From Aphanomyces cochlioides (taxonomy: Eukaryota > Oomycota > Saprolegniomycetes > Saprolegniales > Verrucalvaceae), in NCBI GenBank assembly GCA_019828595.1, contig JAHQRK010000023.1, forward strand, positions 1 through 64,000: a stretch of 64,000 nt of DNA, written 5' to 3'. Made by a program: the position numbers and the translations under genes. Of this stretch, positions 22,433-35,300 are shown in pieces. Positions within the stretch are counted from its first letter, which is position 1. Each line of letters opens with the position of its first letter. Under the pieces are notes generated by a model. It was given only the letters and a program-made list of their open reading frames with translations. It was not told the origin of the DNA and made no database searches.

Positions 22433-24215
22433 CTTCAGAAGTTGCGCGCGAAAAAATGATTCTGACCTGTCTCGTTTGCAAATCTGCTTGTTAAAATTGA
22501 TAAATAATATATTATCTTTCACAGGATATTCATCATCTCACCTTGCTTCGATGGCTTTGGTCGTATGCTTGTCCAGACCCGGTACTGCTACAACTCGCTC
22601 CATGCGATGCACAAGATCAAATGGCTTGTCGTATATTTTGACGAGATCCACCCAGATTCGTCCTCGTCAGTTGATGCCAGCTCGAATGACAATCGTGCAA
22701 ACATAACGAGGGTTGTGTGGGAAATATCCACGCCAAGACGGCCGACCTCCGTCGACGTATCGAATTGTGCGGCATTCCAACTTGTCAAATGGAATTGATC
22801 GCGGCGGCAAAGATCATGAAGGAGTCAAGGTCCATTTTGTTAGATTTGTCATGGTTCCAGCCAGCTCATCACCGAACGTTGTCACTTGGATGGACGGTTG
22901 CGACGAAGAGAGAGGACAGACCGACGGATATTGACGTCTTTATTGCTTACACGCCGACTCTGGCATTTGACAGTGTGGGGTGAATCGAGCGCATGGCTAG
23001 CATCCAGAAGTACTTGATGGACTACATGCTCTTTGTACTGATATTTTACCCAGACTCACATGATGTGCGTGACGGTAAGTCTCTCGTTTTAATTCTTCCA
23101 TGATGATCAATTTACGTACACACGTTGCTAGAATGAATTATGGAAGAAGACGAACGGGCGCTAGTAGTCCATTTCGTCGAGAATATTTCCTGGCCGCGTA
23201 AAGCGACGAAAGGTGTTGTGTCCCCACAAATTATGGAGACACTGATGAGTACATCATAAATTGGATATTTCACCGTGCAAACGATGTATCCACGACAATT
23301 CAAAAGCCAAACCATGGACCCACTTCTCTTCGAATGAGCCCGTTCTCCCTCTTCCAGCGTATTTCATCAATGCGCCGCAAAAGGACTTGGACTTGTCTCG
23401 GCATTGTGTCGAGGAAAATTAGAATTCTCGTCAACGCCAGCTAGCTGTGTGGACGCGAATCGGCGGCGTGACATCTCCTCCTCGACCAGCTTTCGAGCAC
23501 TTCCAAGTTGTCGCTTTGGCTTGATTCACAGCGATGCCAAACTACTGAATTCCGTTGGACGACGCTTCAAAGGTGCGAGGTTTCACGACGCCGTCTTCGT
23601 TCATCAAATTCCACCACTGCTTTGAGCTCCAACATCGTCCAAAACGCATGTACATGCGTATTCCAAGCGAGAAAACGAATGTCGACAGTGAGAACGATGT
23701 TAATTCGCACGAAATCGCCGCGCCGAAGGGCAACAAGCTCATCTGTGACTCGTTCATCCCCGCGACGGTCAGTCGACGACACATGTCGCTTTTTTCCAGA
23801 GTGATTTCCATCACGAGAATCGCCGCACAGACACCGCGACAAAGTTTACGATTCAATGCTGACGAGCAACCAAGTGCAAGCAGACAAAACATCACAAAGT
23901 TCATGCGCACCGTCGTCGACGTGTGGTCGAACTGGGAGGGATTTCTGATGCGACTCATGGCCAAAAACAAAGTCTTCTCCATCCTTCATCCTTCGCAATC
24001 TCCACTACAGTATGTACGACATATACCGAGGGGAAGTAAACATCGCGCGTGTTCTCGACCTCATCCGATTGCAGTTGATGATGAAGAGGATAATCAAAGG
24101 CGTGTTCAACCAGGTGTCGAATTTTGTTCAATCAAATGGCGGTCGAAATTTTACCCAACCGAAACATCACTTCGCCCTTTTTCCAAGTGTTGACGCATTC
24201 ATCCTTCGGCTCTCC
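22433..24215. other. Degenerate region without a firm gene
   Basis: Several short ORFs share protein-like sequence across frames (22565-22980; 23404-24193), as in a decayed gene, but I recognise none. The longest, 23555-24193 on the plus strand (212 codons), starts at a non-conserved codon and includes a Trp-containing helical stretch around 23890-23990. An opposite-strand ORF of 146 codons overlaps it, so at most one is real. 23105-23340 is an inverted copy of the spacer repeat. Confidence 0.4.
23105..23340 (-). repeat. Inverted third copy of the spacer repeat
   Basis: Reverse complement resembles 8885-9110 and 19970-20190: the blocks containing TTTGCACCGTTAAATAT, GTCTCCATA and the CTTCATG...CTCGG segment occur in the same order. 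It lies outside the direct duplication, so this piece moved separately. Confidence 0.7.
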
Positions 24216-26649
24216 ATGGCGTCGCAGAGTAAACTTGCCGGGGCGGCGGGTCTTTCCGTCATTGCGTTGAGGCCACAAGGATGCAGACAACGCGTGCAAC
24301 CTCAACTCGCAGTATACGCCAGAGAAGAAGAAGGGACAAGACAAGAAAGTCGCGATCAACAAGGTAGATATATCCGCCTTTCTCGCGACGGCAACTAACG
24401 ATCGATCTATCGCAGGACTTCTTTGATCGCTTTATGCGACTCTTCCGCATCATCGTGCCCAGTTTGTGGACGCCAGAAGTCGCCTATGCGGTCCTCGTCG
24501 CGGGCCTCTTGGCCGCCCGTACGTCGTTTGACATCACGATTCTGCAAATGATGACATCGATTGAACGCGCCATGTAATTCTGCCGCAAAATTACCTAAAC
24601 AACTCATGGAATCTTTGTAGTATCGGCCGCTCGTCCAAGGATTTCATCCACCATTTGACGCGCTTTCTCCTCATTATGCTTCCCGTCTCGGTCGTCAACT
24701 GCCTGCTCAAATATGGCCAAACGGAGCTCAGCCTCCGCTTCCGCACGCGCTTGTCGACCTTCCTCTACACAAAATACCTCCATGAGTACACGTACTACAA
24801 GGTGTCGAACCTCGACACGCGCATCACGAACCCCGATCAATTGCTCACGGTAGAAATTCCCATCCGATTTGCGTTTCTTAGGATATCTAGGTCGACGTTG
24901 AGCGTTTTGCGACGTCCGTCTCGGATTTGTACTCGAATGTGACCAAGCCGCTCTTGGATATTTCCATCTACGCGTTCAAATTGACAGGATCGATCGGTAT
25001 CTCCGGTCCGTTGACCATGCTTGGCTATTTGGTCGGCTCGGGCGTCTTCTTGACATGGTTGCGTCAACCGACGGGCCGTTTTACCGTCGCGGAACAACGC
25101 CTCGAAGGCAATTACCGCTTTATCAATGCGCGCTTGATCACCCACAGCGAAGAAATTGCCTTCTACCACGGCAACGAACGCGAACATTCGATTCTCCAAT
25201 CGTCCTACGATGCGTTGATCAACTTGATCCGTCAGTCGCAGCAATTCCGCTTCTCGATCAGCGTCGTGGACAACATCATTGCGAAATATATCGCCACGGT
25301 CGTCGGCTTTTTGCTCGTCTCGCGGCCATTTTTGGACTTGAACGACCCTCGTCATGCCAATTCAAGCCATGCCGATCGCATGGAAGACTACTTTCGATCG
25401 GGCAAAATGGTAAAGAACTCGCAAAAAACCGAGTGCTTACGATATATATCATTCTAGTTGAGTTGATGAAATTGGCCGAAGCGATGGGTCGATTGGTGCT
25501 TTCTGGCCGTGAATTGACGCGTCTGGCGGGCTTTACGCTCCGTGTGACCGACATGATCCAAGTCCTCCACGATTTGCACAACGGGCAATACACGCGCACG
25601 ATGATTCAGAACGAAGACGGGATTGAAAAGCAAAAGGGAACGATCGAGTACCAAGACAATGTGATTGAATTCCAGGTACTAACTACCACATTTCTATCGA
25701 TATAATCGGTCGCGTCTGTAGAATGTCCCGCTATGACTCCCAACGGCGACGTCTTGGTGCGATCGCTCTCGTTCAAGGCACGCTTTCTTCCTCCTTGCAG
25801 CGTCTAAAGCTTGAATTCTAGGTCGAATCGGGCATGAATGTCGTCGTCTGTGGCCCCAATGGCTGCGGTAAGAGTTCGTTGTTTCGCATCCTCGGTGAAC
25901 TTTGGCCCATGTTTGGCGGCAAGGTAACAGTTTCCAGGTTGTTGTCATCCTCATAGTGTTTCTGTGTGTTTAGCTCGTCAAGCCAGCTCGTAGCCACTTG
26001 TTTTACATTCCCCAACGTCCATATTTGACCTTGGGTACGTCGTAAACTCATACATGGCGCTGAGAGAACTGTCTGAAGGATCGCTCCGGGATCAAATTCT
26101 CTACCCCGACACGATTGAAAAGATGCACGCTGCCAAGCGCACCGACACGGACTTGCTAGAGTTGCTCAAGCTTGTACAATTGGAATACTTGGTCGATGGT
26201 ACCTCGAGTTTCAAATTTGTGGCTTTAATTCTACGACTTTTATTGCGTAGATGGCTGGGATGTCGTCAAGGACTGGGCAGATGTCTTGAGCGGTGGGGAA
26301 AAGCAGCGACTGGCCATGGCACGGTGAATTTTCTCGCTGTTTCTGCGGAAATTTGATGGTCATGCTGTGTAGTTTGTTTTACCACGCGCCTCAACTTGCC
26401 ATTTTGGATGAATGCATGTCGGCGGTGAGCGTCGACGTGGAAGGGCTCATGTATGCATATACTGCAAACAACAAGGCATTACGTTGTTCACCGTCTCGCA
26501 CCGCCACTCGTTGTGGAAATACCATGAATATGTTCTCCAAGTACAATTACATCCTCTAACTCTGTTTGAAACGTTTGGAATAGTTTGACGGCCGTGGCGA
26601 ATACTCGTTCCGCAAGATTGAGCCGACCGATGTCGTCTTTGGCTCGTAG
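24216..26649 (+). CDS. Peroxisomal ABC half-transporter, subfamily D (PMP70/ABCD3-like), frame-broken
   Basis: Reading through about nine short introns gives a full ABCD half-transporter: peroxisomal membrane import of fatty acyl substrates. Visible marks are LAGAAGLS at the N-terminus, the IIGRSSKDF and [14 protein letters not shown] loops, the [12 protein letters not shown] motif (EAA-like) near 25160, Walker [10 protein letters not shown] at about 25860, the signature [13 protein letters not shown] at about 26290-26325, Walker [13 protein letters not shown] at about 26400, the H-loop SHRHSLW at about 26495, and the end VVFGS at 26649. One intron (starting about 25774) appears to use a GC donor. 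Two indels break the frame: one extra base near 24270 in exon 1 and two extra bases (CATAT) near 26456, just after Walker B. The last 94 bases overlap the antisense methyltransferase gene. Confidence 0.85.
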
Positions 26650-28062
26650 ATGATGGTCTCCTCTTGATGCTTCTTCAATTTCATATCGTTTGTCTTGACG
26701 AGGACGTATAGCCGAATGGCCAACCCGCCGATATTGACCACGAGATCCTTTTGGATGGTCAATGACGGCGCATTGCGCGCGGAATGCTCGAGCATTTTCT
26801 TGGAGAGCACCAGCAGGACTAGACACAGCAGTCAGAGCTCCATCGACTCTCTCCAACGAGTACCAGCGGTGCCATTTGGACGGAGAATACGAGCCATTTC
26901 CTGCAGCGCTTTCGGGTACAACCGACTGTTCTTGGTGGCATTGCCGCATTGAATGCCAAATGGCATGTCGACCAAAATGCGGTCGACGCTCTCAGGTCGA
27001 AGCGGCAGTCGTTCGCTGCTCCAGAGACACACTGCAGCTCGTGGCGACTGCTCCAAGTTGACTCGAGCTTGAGCGACGGCGTCAGGGCTCACATCACCAC
27101 CAAGTCCAAACACGGGAGCTAGAGGGAGTTAGATCCTGAAAAGACGCAGAAAGAAGACGAACCCCAGTGAGAGCTGCAAGCTGGAATCGTCCCCACGCCA
27201 CACATGCAGTCCAAGACAACGTCGCCAGCGTTACAAGTCGCTAGCTGGAGCATCAAGTAGGCAGTGCTGGGACGAAGTGTTGACATGTATTGGAAGGAAG
27301 CGAGTCGTCGAGGCTCCGGAGCGAGACGAGCACCGCGAAAGTTGATCGACTTGGGATCTGCCGCCAAGGAAATACCACAGATAACGTCGTGGTGCATGAC
27401 AATCGCTACGACTTCCAAGTCGAAGTCAACGAGCGAGACGGTCCAGTTAAACTTGCGCACGATGGCAGCTCCAACTTTGCCGGCAATCACCTCGGAGGAG
27501 TACTTGTGCGTGCCATCACGAACACACGACGCTCGGAATCGAATGGACGATTCTGTCGATGGAACATGGAGCTTCCACAGCGCAAGAGCTTCGTTCCAGC
27601 GAGAGGATTGCTCTACTAGCGTCTAGAAAAAAGTATGATGTGATCAATACGACGCGATAGGTCGCTTGGCATACCGCAATTTGCTCGGGTCCAGCAACTT
27701 CATCCGTGGTTGTCAATGTGTCAGAGTGGGCAATATATGCTAGAAACGCCTATGGAACGGGATTAAAGAGCTAGCAACAGAAATATTTACTTGAACAGAG
27801 CAGAGACTCTTGACTCTCTCAGGCGACGACGTCGTGTGGACGACAAGTTTCCCAACAGCCGCTTGACCGCGCTCGACATCAAGACGTAGCTTTCGCTCTG
27901 GATCGGCATGAAGCGTGAGCACCTCGATCGAGACAACCTACGTCCACACGCTTAATCAACTATGTCCAAGCTCCTTCTTGCCTCTAGCTTCTCCTGAATC
28001 TCCGCAATCGCCAAGTCTTCCAGGCCGCGGATGACCAGCAACAAGTACGCCGCGACCACCAT
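26556..28062 (-). CDS. THUMPD3-like tRNA guanine-N2 methyltransferase
   Basis: The start ATG at 28062 opens MVVAAYLLLVIRGLEDLA. Five introns restore one frame; the first appears to be GC-AG (after codons for IQEKLE). The N-terminal part is THUMP-like (tRNA binding). The Rossmann methyltransferase has the SAM-binding DCMCGVGTIP at about 27190, FGLGGDVSPDAV at about 27110, the acidic-strand/catalytic ILVDMPFG at about 26960, then ARILRPNGTAVLL across an intron and VNIGGLAIRLYVL near the end. This order is that of THUMPD3/Trm14-type enzymes, which make m2G in the tRNA acceptor stem or D-arm region. The stop at 26556 lies inside the last ABCD exon on the other strand. No frame damage was seen. 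Confidence 0.85.
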
Positions 28063-28133
28063 GTCAACTTGAAACCCCTACACCCCGATTCTATAAACCC
28101 CTTAAACCCTTCACTCCCACTACAAATTCTACC

Positions 28134-31100
28134 GTGATTACCCTCACGGTTGCTCCGCTGTATGTCAATTCTATTCAAGACGAAGCAAATTCACTTTATA
28201 ATGTTATACAAAGCTTGCGACAAATGGATGGATGTGCGATTCCGTGGATCATGACAGCATATTGCTATGTGGACTTTTCTAAGCTATGGGAAATGGCTAA
28301 TACAGGCAAAAAGCAAGAGCGTTGTAAAAATGATGGCGATAATGGTGCCATCTACTTAGAATCATTTCTACGAAATGCTGATCTGCAAAAATTGAATGCT
28401 TGCTGGGGAGATGCACTGAATGCTGGAATTTATTCGACCTTGAACTCGTCGATCGATGGATCAAACTGGCTAACTCAAACGCAAAACCAAGATTGGCTGA
28501 AATTTCGGTGCAGACATTTCAGGACAAGACGAGGAGTTCAGTGCTCTCATGGTGCATTGCATGGATCAAGCGGAACTTCAAGACTGCCCCTCGAGGAATA
28601 CAAGGTCCTCTCAGAGCAATTCACAGCAGTCTCACGAAGATCAATCATCTGTGCCGTCTTCACTCTATCACACGCGTCAATGATATTGGTGATCGATTCG
28701 ACGAATCACGCTCAATGCTGAAAGGGTTCCTGTAGCGCTCTTTATTTCTCGCTTCGAAACAGCAGTTGCATTCATATTCTTCAAAATAGACAGTCCTGAC
28801 ATCAAACTTTTCGTGTCTCCATTGTAGAATTCTAAGAGAGAAGTGGCGCAACTTCCTTGAGAGCTGAATGCAATACAAGGCGTTCGCGAGTAGCCAGCTA
28901 CTTGTCCAATATCGCACATAATATTCCCTCCAAGGAGGTAATAATTGTTGCCCCATGCTTTTGGTTCAGGATTCATCGTGAATGAAGAGTAAATTGCCCA
29001 GAAATCACGCTGAATCTTTGAATTCGTCGTGAGCAACTCAGTCAACGTCATGGTGATATTTCGAAACAGTTGACGAAGCGAACGTGGGCAAATAATTCGT
29101 TTCATTGTGACTGAACCAAACGGACCCAAGACACTTCGAGCTAAAGCGAAGCCGGCTCCCATCGGTGAGTTCAAACGACCGGCCTGAATTAAGAGGCTCT
29201 CTGGGGTAATATTCCTGTAGGCGAAGTTTGGACTATTTCGAATGAGGCTCATGCCATGCATGAGACTTGAATTTGATGCGATGGAGAGCAGTTCGATAGC
29301 AAGTCGTACTTGCATTTTAAGCGACGTTTGAACAGATAATTGAAATGAACCACTGGAATGTTTTAATGTCAATGGGTAAGTCCTGCGCGGTCATGTTTTC
29401 AACTGAAGTAATTCTATAAACGTATCGATAGATGCGCACCAACAAATATGATCCGATTACACAGCCCATTTGGATACATAGGTATGTGGCAACCAAAATG
29501 AGTGAGCCAATGCGAACCTCTCCACGAGTACATTGTACACCACGTCGAAGAGATATTATAGAACAAGACCGAGAGATTGTAGTCTGTCCATAATATGGCA
29601 TGTACAGAGATATGAAAAATATGCTAAAAAATGCTATCATGCTACTCAGAGGGGCATATTGTCTTGAGTTGTAGTGTTAGTGGTAACAACAAGTCGCTCA
29701 TGACGTAGACTATCCAGAGACTTTCGCCAGATAGAATTAGTTGGTTTACTATTGTCGGTCGATAGTCAGAGAAGAAAGTGATTGAATTGCTTGATGTAAT
29801 AGTGGCGGTCGATGTACTTAAAATAATAATAGCTGTCAAACCGCGAAGGAGAAGCAGCGGCCGACCCACCCAAACACTGCCAAATACACGATTGAACTGA
29901 AATAAATTGAATCCGTCTACATCAAACTTGACTTGGACGCTGTAAATAAAGACTAAGAGCACGAAGAGAGTTGTCAAGCCACATACATAAATCATAAAGT
30001 TCCAAAAGTAATGACAAGCTGTTTGAGGAAGCTCGAGTGGGTTTGCAGCAAATTGGAGATACTCACTTCGAGCGGACATGAGAGTATAGCTTCCCTCATC
30101 ACCATCGAATTGAATGACTTCTCTCAACCCATCCACCCAGTCGTAAAGAGCAATCCATCCAAAGAAAGACCATGCATCGGTGGAATTATCAATGATATCT
30201 TGCCTCAGAAGGATATCGCTAGCATTTTCTGAGGCCATTTGGATAAACTCAATCTTTAATCAAGTAATATCCAGTGTCGATTCTTGAATCTTGGAGTTAA
30301 TTGACGTTCTATCAAGATCAGGTAATACTTGCAAAATAGGCTGTAAACATTTTGAGCAAGCATCGGCACTCAAAATGCTCTTTGAACATATTGTTCCTAT
30401 GAAGCTTTGTATAAGATTGATGGCAGTACTGGCAAATACGGTATTAGCTTTGTCAAGTGTGAAAGTAAATGGTTTGGGGAACTGACACCTATCATCGAAG
30501 GAAAAGGTTTGCTGAATAAACGTTGACGATGGTATCTGAGGAGCACAAAATGGACTACCTCCATAGAATGTCATATTCAAGCCATTCCATGAAGTTGGCG
30601 CAACATCAATGACATAGGAAGACATAGAGCCCAGAGCTTGTTGGAACCTCGGATTTGATAAAGACCACGGAACGCTAATACAAGGTCCAATAGAGATGAT
30701 GGAACTGCGATCAACGTCGTGTCCCAATTCATGAATGGACCAAGTTTAGCTCGCATAAGCCGTACTCCTGTTGTGGAAGATATTCCAATATATTGAATAT
30801 CCCAGTCGAGACCCTTCGATTCGAGTGATAAGTTGAAATTTCGTACCAAAGAACAACCAGAGTTAGAAACCATGTTCATATCGTTCCAAATCCCAGCATT
30901 GATATGTCTTGAAGTCCATGCAGTGAGGCCACGGTACACGTATGGTATTGAACTGACTTTAAGAGCTTGAGAGACACCCAGAGCATTCACAACTTTGATG
31001 CTGTCCTCGATACCATATTGGAAACGATTCTGAAATTGCAAATTGTAGCGCATTATGCCATATTGACGCCACAGTGCCGCTTCATCAGCTGCAGATAGTG

Positions 31101-31756
31101 AGGGACGGCTCATTAATGAAGTTACCCATTTTCGACCAACTACGTCAGGTAGCAATAACGCCAATATTGTTTGATTGATTTGAATTCCAATGGATGAAGA
31201 CGTTAGGTCTGTCGTATCTACATTACGCAAGAGTGCTTCCAAATAAACGGCCGCGTTATCTGCGTACTGCTGACCACAGCGTTTCTGGCGCTTTGCTGTG
31301 TGAGCCACTTCAAATCGACGATCGAAATCCACCCAGCAGTAAGAGGTAAACGTGTAAATGATTTCAAACAAACTGTTTTTCCGCATTGTTGTGATCACGG
31401 CTTCCAGTGGAATCGATGCTAACATAATTCTCCTCGTTGCAGTGGGTCGAATATCAATGAACGTATTTGAAGAAGAGTAATCCTGGAGCTGGGATGAGGT
31501 ATCATCGAAAAGGCTGAAATCTCCGGTCTGGTTCAGGATAAGTCTTGCATTGAAGAGATCTGAGAGGAATGTTTGAATTGAATTGGCGCCACCAGAAGTC
31601 ATTCTCTGACAGGATAGTGAGATACAGTAAGCTGCAGCACAGAGTGAAAAGTACGTAAGCAAACCCGGCAAGTCTAATGATCAAGCTAGACCGCTTGAGA
31701 GCTATGCCAACCTTGCTAGCGTTCGATGACGGTGCACTGGGTCCGGCCCGCAGCAT
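28134..31756 (-). pseudogene. Rearranged pseudogene related to the 1750-aa two-lobed membrane protein
   Basis: The minus strand from the ATG at 31756 repeats the order of the intact neighbour: membrane anchor and FWWRQFN, then ectodomain, the WSFFGWIALYDWVDGLREV block (about 30150), the membrane cluster, and the second-lobe part at 29372-28700. The frame shifts several times (about 31580, 30650, 30240, 29640). Most of the start of the second lobe (residues about 830-1140 of the relative) is missing from its place. Part of it is found at 28134-28490 on the opposite strand (VAPLY...QDEANSLYNVI...YCYVDFSK), so an inversion with loss has occurred. The piece at 28500-28670 is unrelated. Confidence 0.85.
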
Positions 31757-32343
31757 ATTTGCAGTTACAATTTTGTGGAGATTGCTTGCAACTGTCCGAC
31801 GTCAAAAGTCGGAACATTTGATCATTTTTCACAGTCGTCATGCTGACCTAAAGCATCAGCCCTACAAAAAATATATAATTTTCTGTGAGCTGGTGATAAT
31901 GCTCTATATACGCACCTGCTTGAAAAAGTTATCTGATCTAAACAATCAGTTGTCTAATTGTTCAATAAGAGCGGTGGTACACTGGGTAACATGGCCACTA
32001 GAACCGTTGGCACTGACTAGAAGAGACACAAGAATTCGAAAAACAGTTACAAATTATACTGTTGCATAGACACAGACGAGCTTTGCAAAGTTTCCGAGAT
32101 TGTTCTCTCTCCGCAGAGGTCTACACAATATGCTGGAGCTTTTTCACTTGTGAAGAGCTTAGTGACATCGTCTATCTCAACTATTTCTCAGCTGATACAT
32201 CGAGGTTACGTCATGAAGACCTCGCATATATCCTACTGGTCTTCAGGAGGTCTCAAATAAGGGCTGTCGTCAATACATCCACACTGTTGTTTGGTAGTCA
32301 ACAAAGACATAATGAGGCTCATCGTTTCCACGTTAAATAGACT
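31757..32343. other. Intergenic, no gene seen
   Basis: AT-rich, with short ORFs only. It separates the start of the pseudogene from the stop of its intact relative, as expected for a tandem pair in head-to-tail order. Confidence 0.6.
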
Positions 32344-35300
32344 CTATTCAAGCAGAGGTATTGCATGGATTAAATGTTGAGGGGTGCCTTCAATACGGTT
32401 TGGCAAAACGATAGAGTACGACCGCCAAGTTTTGATATCAAATAAATACAATGTCTTGCCAACCTCCAAGGACAATATTCCTGTAAGAACTGCGGATGCT
32501 TTATCTAAATACTGAATACCGTGATGTTGCCATTTCGAAGATCGAAATTGATGCTTTGCAGCTGCGTACAGAAAAAGCGACGATGGACTCAATTGTGACT
32601 GCCGCTTTGGATGAAAAGCACGTTGAAAGACGTAGCAACCGAAGGAACATCCTAACACCAATGCTATCAAAGAGTAAAAACGACCCAAACTTCCAATTGC
32701 AACAACACCAGCATGGCACACCAGTTGAAAATCCACTTGGTCTACTGAACACTCCCGATTTATTTCGACAAATCGAGAGACAGGTGCTGCCAAACCCCAT
32801 ATGGCTGATGACAACCACACAAGAATAAAACTGTTCAAAGAATACTCTTGCGTGTATTCCTTAGTAAATATCGAGAATATATCATTCACGATGTATACCA
32901 TCCATACAAGCTCTCCGGCGGTTAAGATGATGATATACCAAGGTTGCGGCAGGGAAATAAAGTACGATACAAGGCCACCGAGAGGTCTAGTGAGGGTTAA
33001 AGTTGACGTCGCGAGGAGGCAAACAGCGCTTAATGCACGCAACATAATGAGAGGTCTTCCAATCCATACAAGAGCAGTGACTCGACTGAAAGACGTCATG
33101 TTGGCAGCTTCGATACGTGCCTTCAAACCTAGAATGTAAAAGCATACGATACATGCGACGCAGAGCATGATCCAAGTGATGTATTGAAGCAGCAAGCGCA
33201 TATAATAAGATATGTTGACTGGAATTTCCATGGGATTTCCAGGCATTTCAATAAAATTTGTGCTCGAAGATAAGAGAGTGAGCTTATTTTTGTCTCCTTG
33301 AAATGTGACAACTTCGCGAACTCCTTGAACCCAATCAAACATGTAAAGCCAAGCGAACAACTCAAAATCGCTTTCGCCTGGATCGAAATAATTAATATGT
33401 GATAATGCATAATCCGTCGAGTTGTCAGGAACTGTGTATTGCATCATTTCGACCTGAATTTGGTCTCGAATGTAAGCTTTCACGCTTTCACTTTGAACTT
33501 GCAGATCTTTTGCAGCAGCTGGGGGAAAATACTTTTGCAAAAATGCTGTGGCAGCGGTAACTGCTTGCAACATACCAGCTGGCGCTTGGACTTCCCTCTG
33601 AGATATAGCAGTGAAATTAATAGACTTCAAAGTAACAAGGCCGGACATCATAAGCTTTGAATCGCCAACCAGTGTCTCAAGAAGATAAAATCCACAACCT
33701 CCTTTGGCTCCAAAAAATACCCACGGCGCGCTGTTAACGCCTTTCATGCTACCAATTTCACATAGAGGGTTACCTCCAAGCAGAAAATAGTTGTCCCATG
33801 CTTTTGGTCGCGGCCCTGTAGTATAAGTTGAATAAAGTTGCCAAAAATCTGTTTGGATTTCGATATTTGAGCTCAACAAGCGAGTTAAAGTTTGCGTAAT
33901 ATTTTGAAACAACTGACGCAACGAAGCTGGGCATGAAATTCGTTTCATTATGATGGACCCGAAAGGCCCAAAAGTATCTCTGACCAAGGAAAGGCCTAGA
34001 CCGATCGGCGAGCTTAGATAACCAACTTCAATTAATAGAGTTTCCAGCGTAGTGTTACTGTAAGCAAAAGCCGGACTGTCACGAATCAAGCTCTTGCCAC
34101 GTATGATGCTTGAGTTAGATGCAACCAAAAGTAGATCACCTGCCAATGGAGATACCATTTTCAATGAAGTTTGTGCAGAGAACTGATATGATCCATTCGA
34201 GGATTTTAATGTTAACGGATATTTCCATCCGAGAGAATTTTGAATTGAAAAGGATTCAATCACACCAATACTCTTGTAGTTTTGCCACTGTGTTGTGTAT
34301 CTAGTGATGTTGAATTGACTCCAGTACGTCACTTCATCAGCTATCGAAGAAGTCTGGCTTTGAGTCTGAGCAAGCCATTTTGACCCATCTATTGTTGTTT
34401 TCAAAACCGAATAAATCCCTATACTCAGAGACGTTGCCCAGCACACAGATAATTTTTGTGGAGCAACATTCCTAAGGATTGATTCCAAGTATATTGCACC
34501 ATTGTTGATGTCACCGTTACATCGTTGCTGCTTTTTTGACGAACTGGCCATTTCCCACCGCTTGTTAAAATCGACATAGCAATAGACCGTCATGATCCAT
34601 GGGGCCATACATCCATCCATTTTCCTCAAGCTTTCAATGACGTTAAAAAGTGAATTAGCTTCATCTTGGATGGAGCTGGCATATAGCGGAGCAACTTTCA
34701 GCGCGCTCACGGTGGAATTTGTGGTTGTAGTCAGAGCACCATAAGCAGTGTCAGTAAGTTCAATGTTCTTCAAAAAGTTTGTTAAGAGAAGGTTTTGGTT
34801 AAACCAGTTGCTCAGGTATACGTGAGTGTTTGCATCAAACGAAGCCCACCAAAAGTCATTAATCATGGCGGACTTTGTATACTCCAAAAAGGCATAACTA
34901 CTGCCAATGGAGCTAGCCATGTACAAGAGGCTGAAACCTCCAAACCAAGCATGACGATTGCTGTACAATATTGGAACTCCCCTTGTTGCATCCATGGCTT
35001 TGTGTAATAGCTGAGCACCTAGAAACGAATGGCCTGATCGCTCTCTCCTCCTGACAACGGTCCATATTTTTAAGTCCAGGAGAATTTTCTTCAAAGGAAG
35101 CATACCAGCTAATACGCATGCCACTGAATCCAATTGCCACATTGTTTCTGTACCTTTCACAAAGTAAGAGTCAACGGCAGCCGGAATGAGTAAATTGGAA
35201 GCTGGGACTCCTTCCATACGCGATTTGTACCAGTAGGCTCGAACCGCGATGTATGATCCGACAAGACTGGCAATTTGAATCCCAAGGAAAATTTCAATTC

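Larger units (their letters stand above)
15118..22490. repeat. Segmental duplication, copy B, expanded by insertions
   Basis: Direct copy of 7209-11450. Homology begins near 15118, just after the DDE transposase gene. It is interrupted at 16139-16844, 16863-17784, 18289-18367 and about 18393-19957, and resumes each time at the base-level continuation of copy A. This gives four clean empty-versus-filled site comparisons within one contig. The CRN part is nearly identical between copies while the spacer and receptor parts are more diverged, which hints at recent gene conversion or selection on the CRN. Confidence 0.85.

Noticed and set aside
28075..28110. CCCTTAAACCC-like sequence, and CCCTAAACC at about 60306, as interstitial telomere
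   Set aside because: Only one or two degenerate units; no tandem TTTAGGG run.
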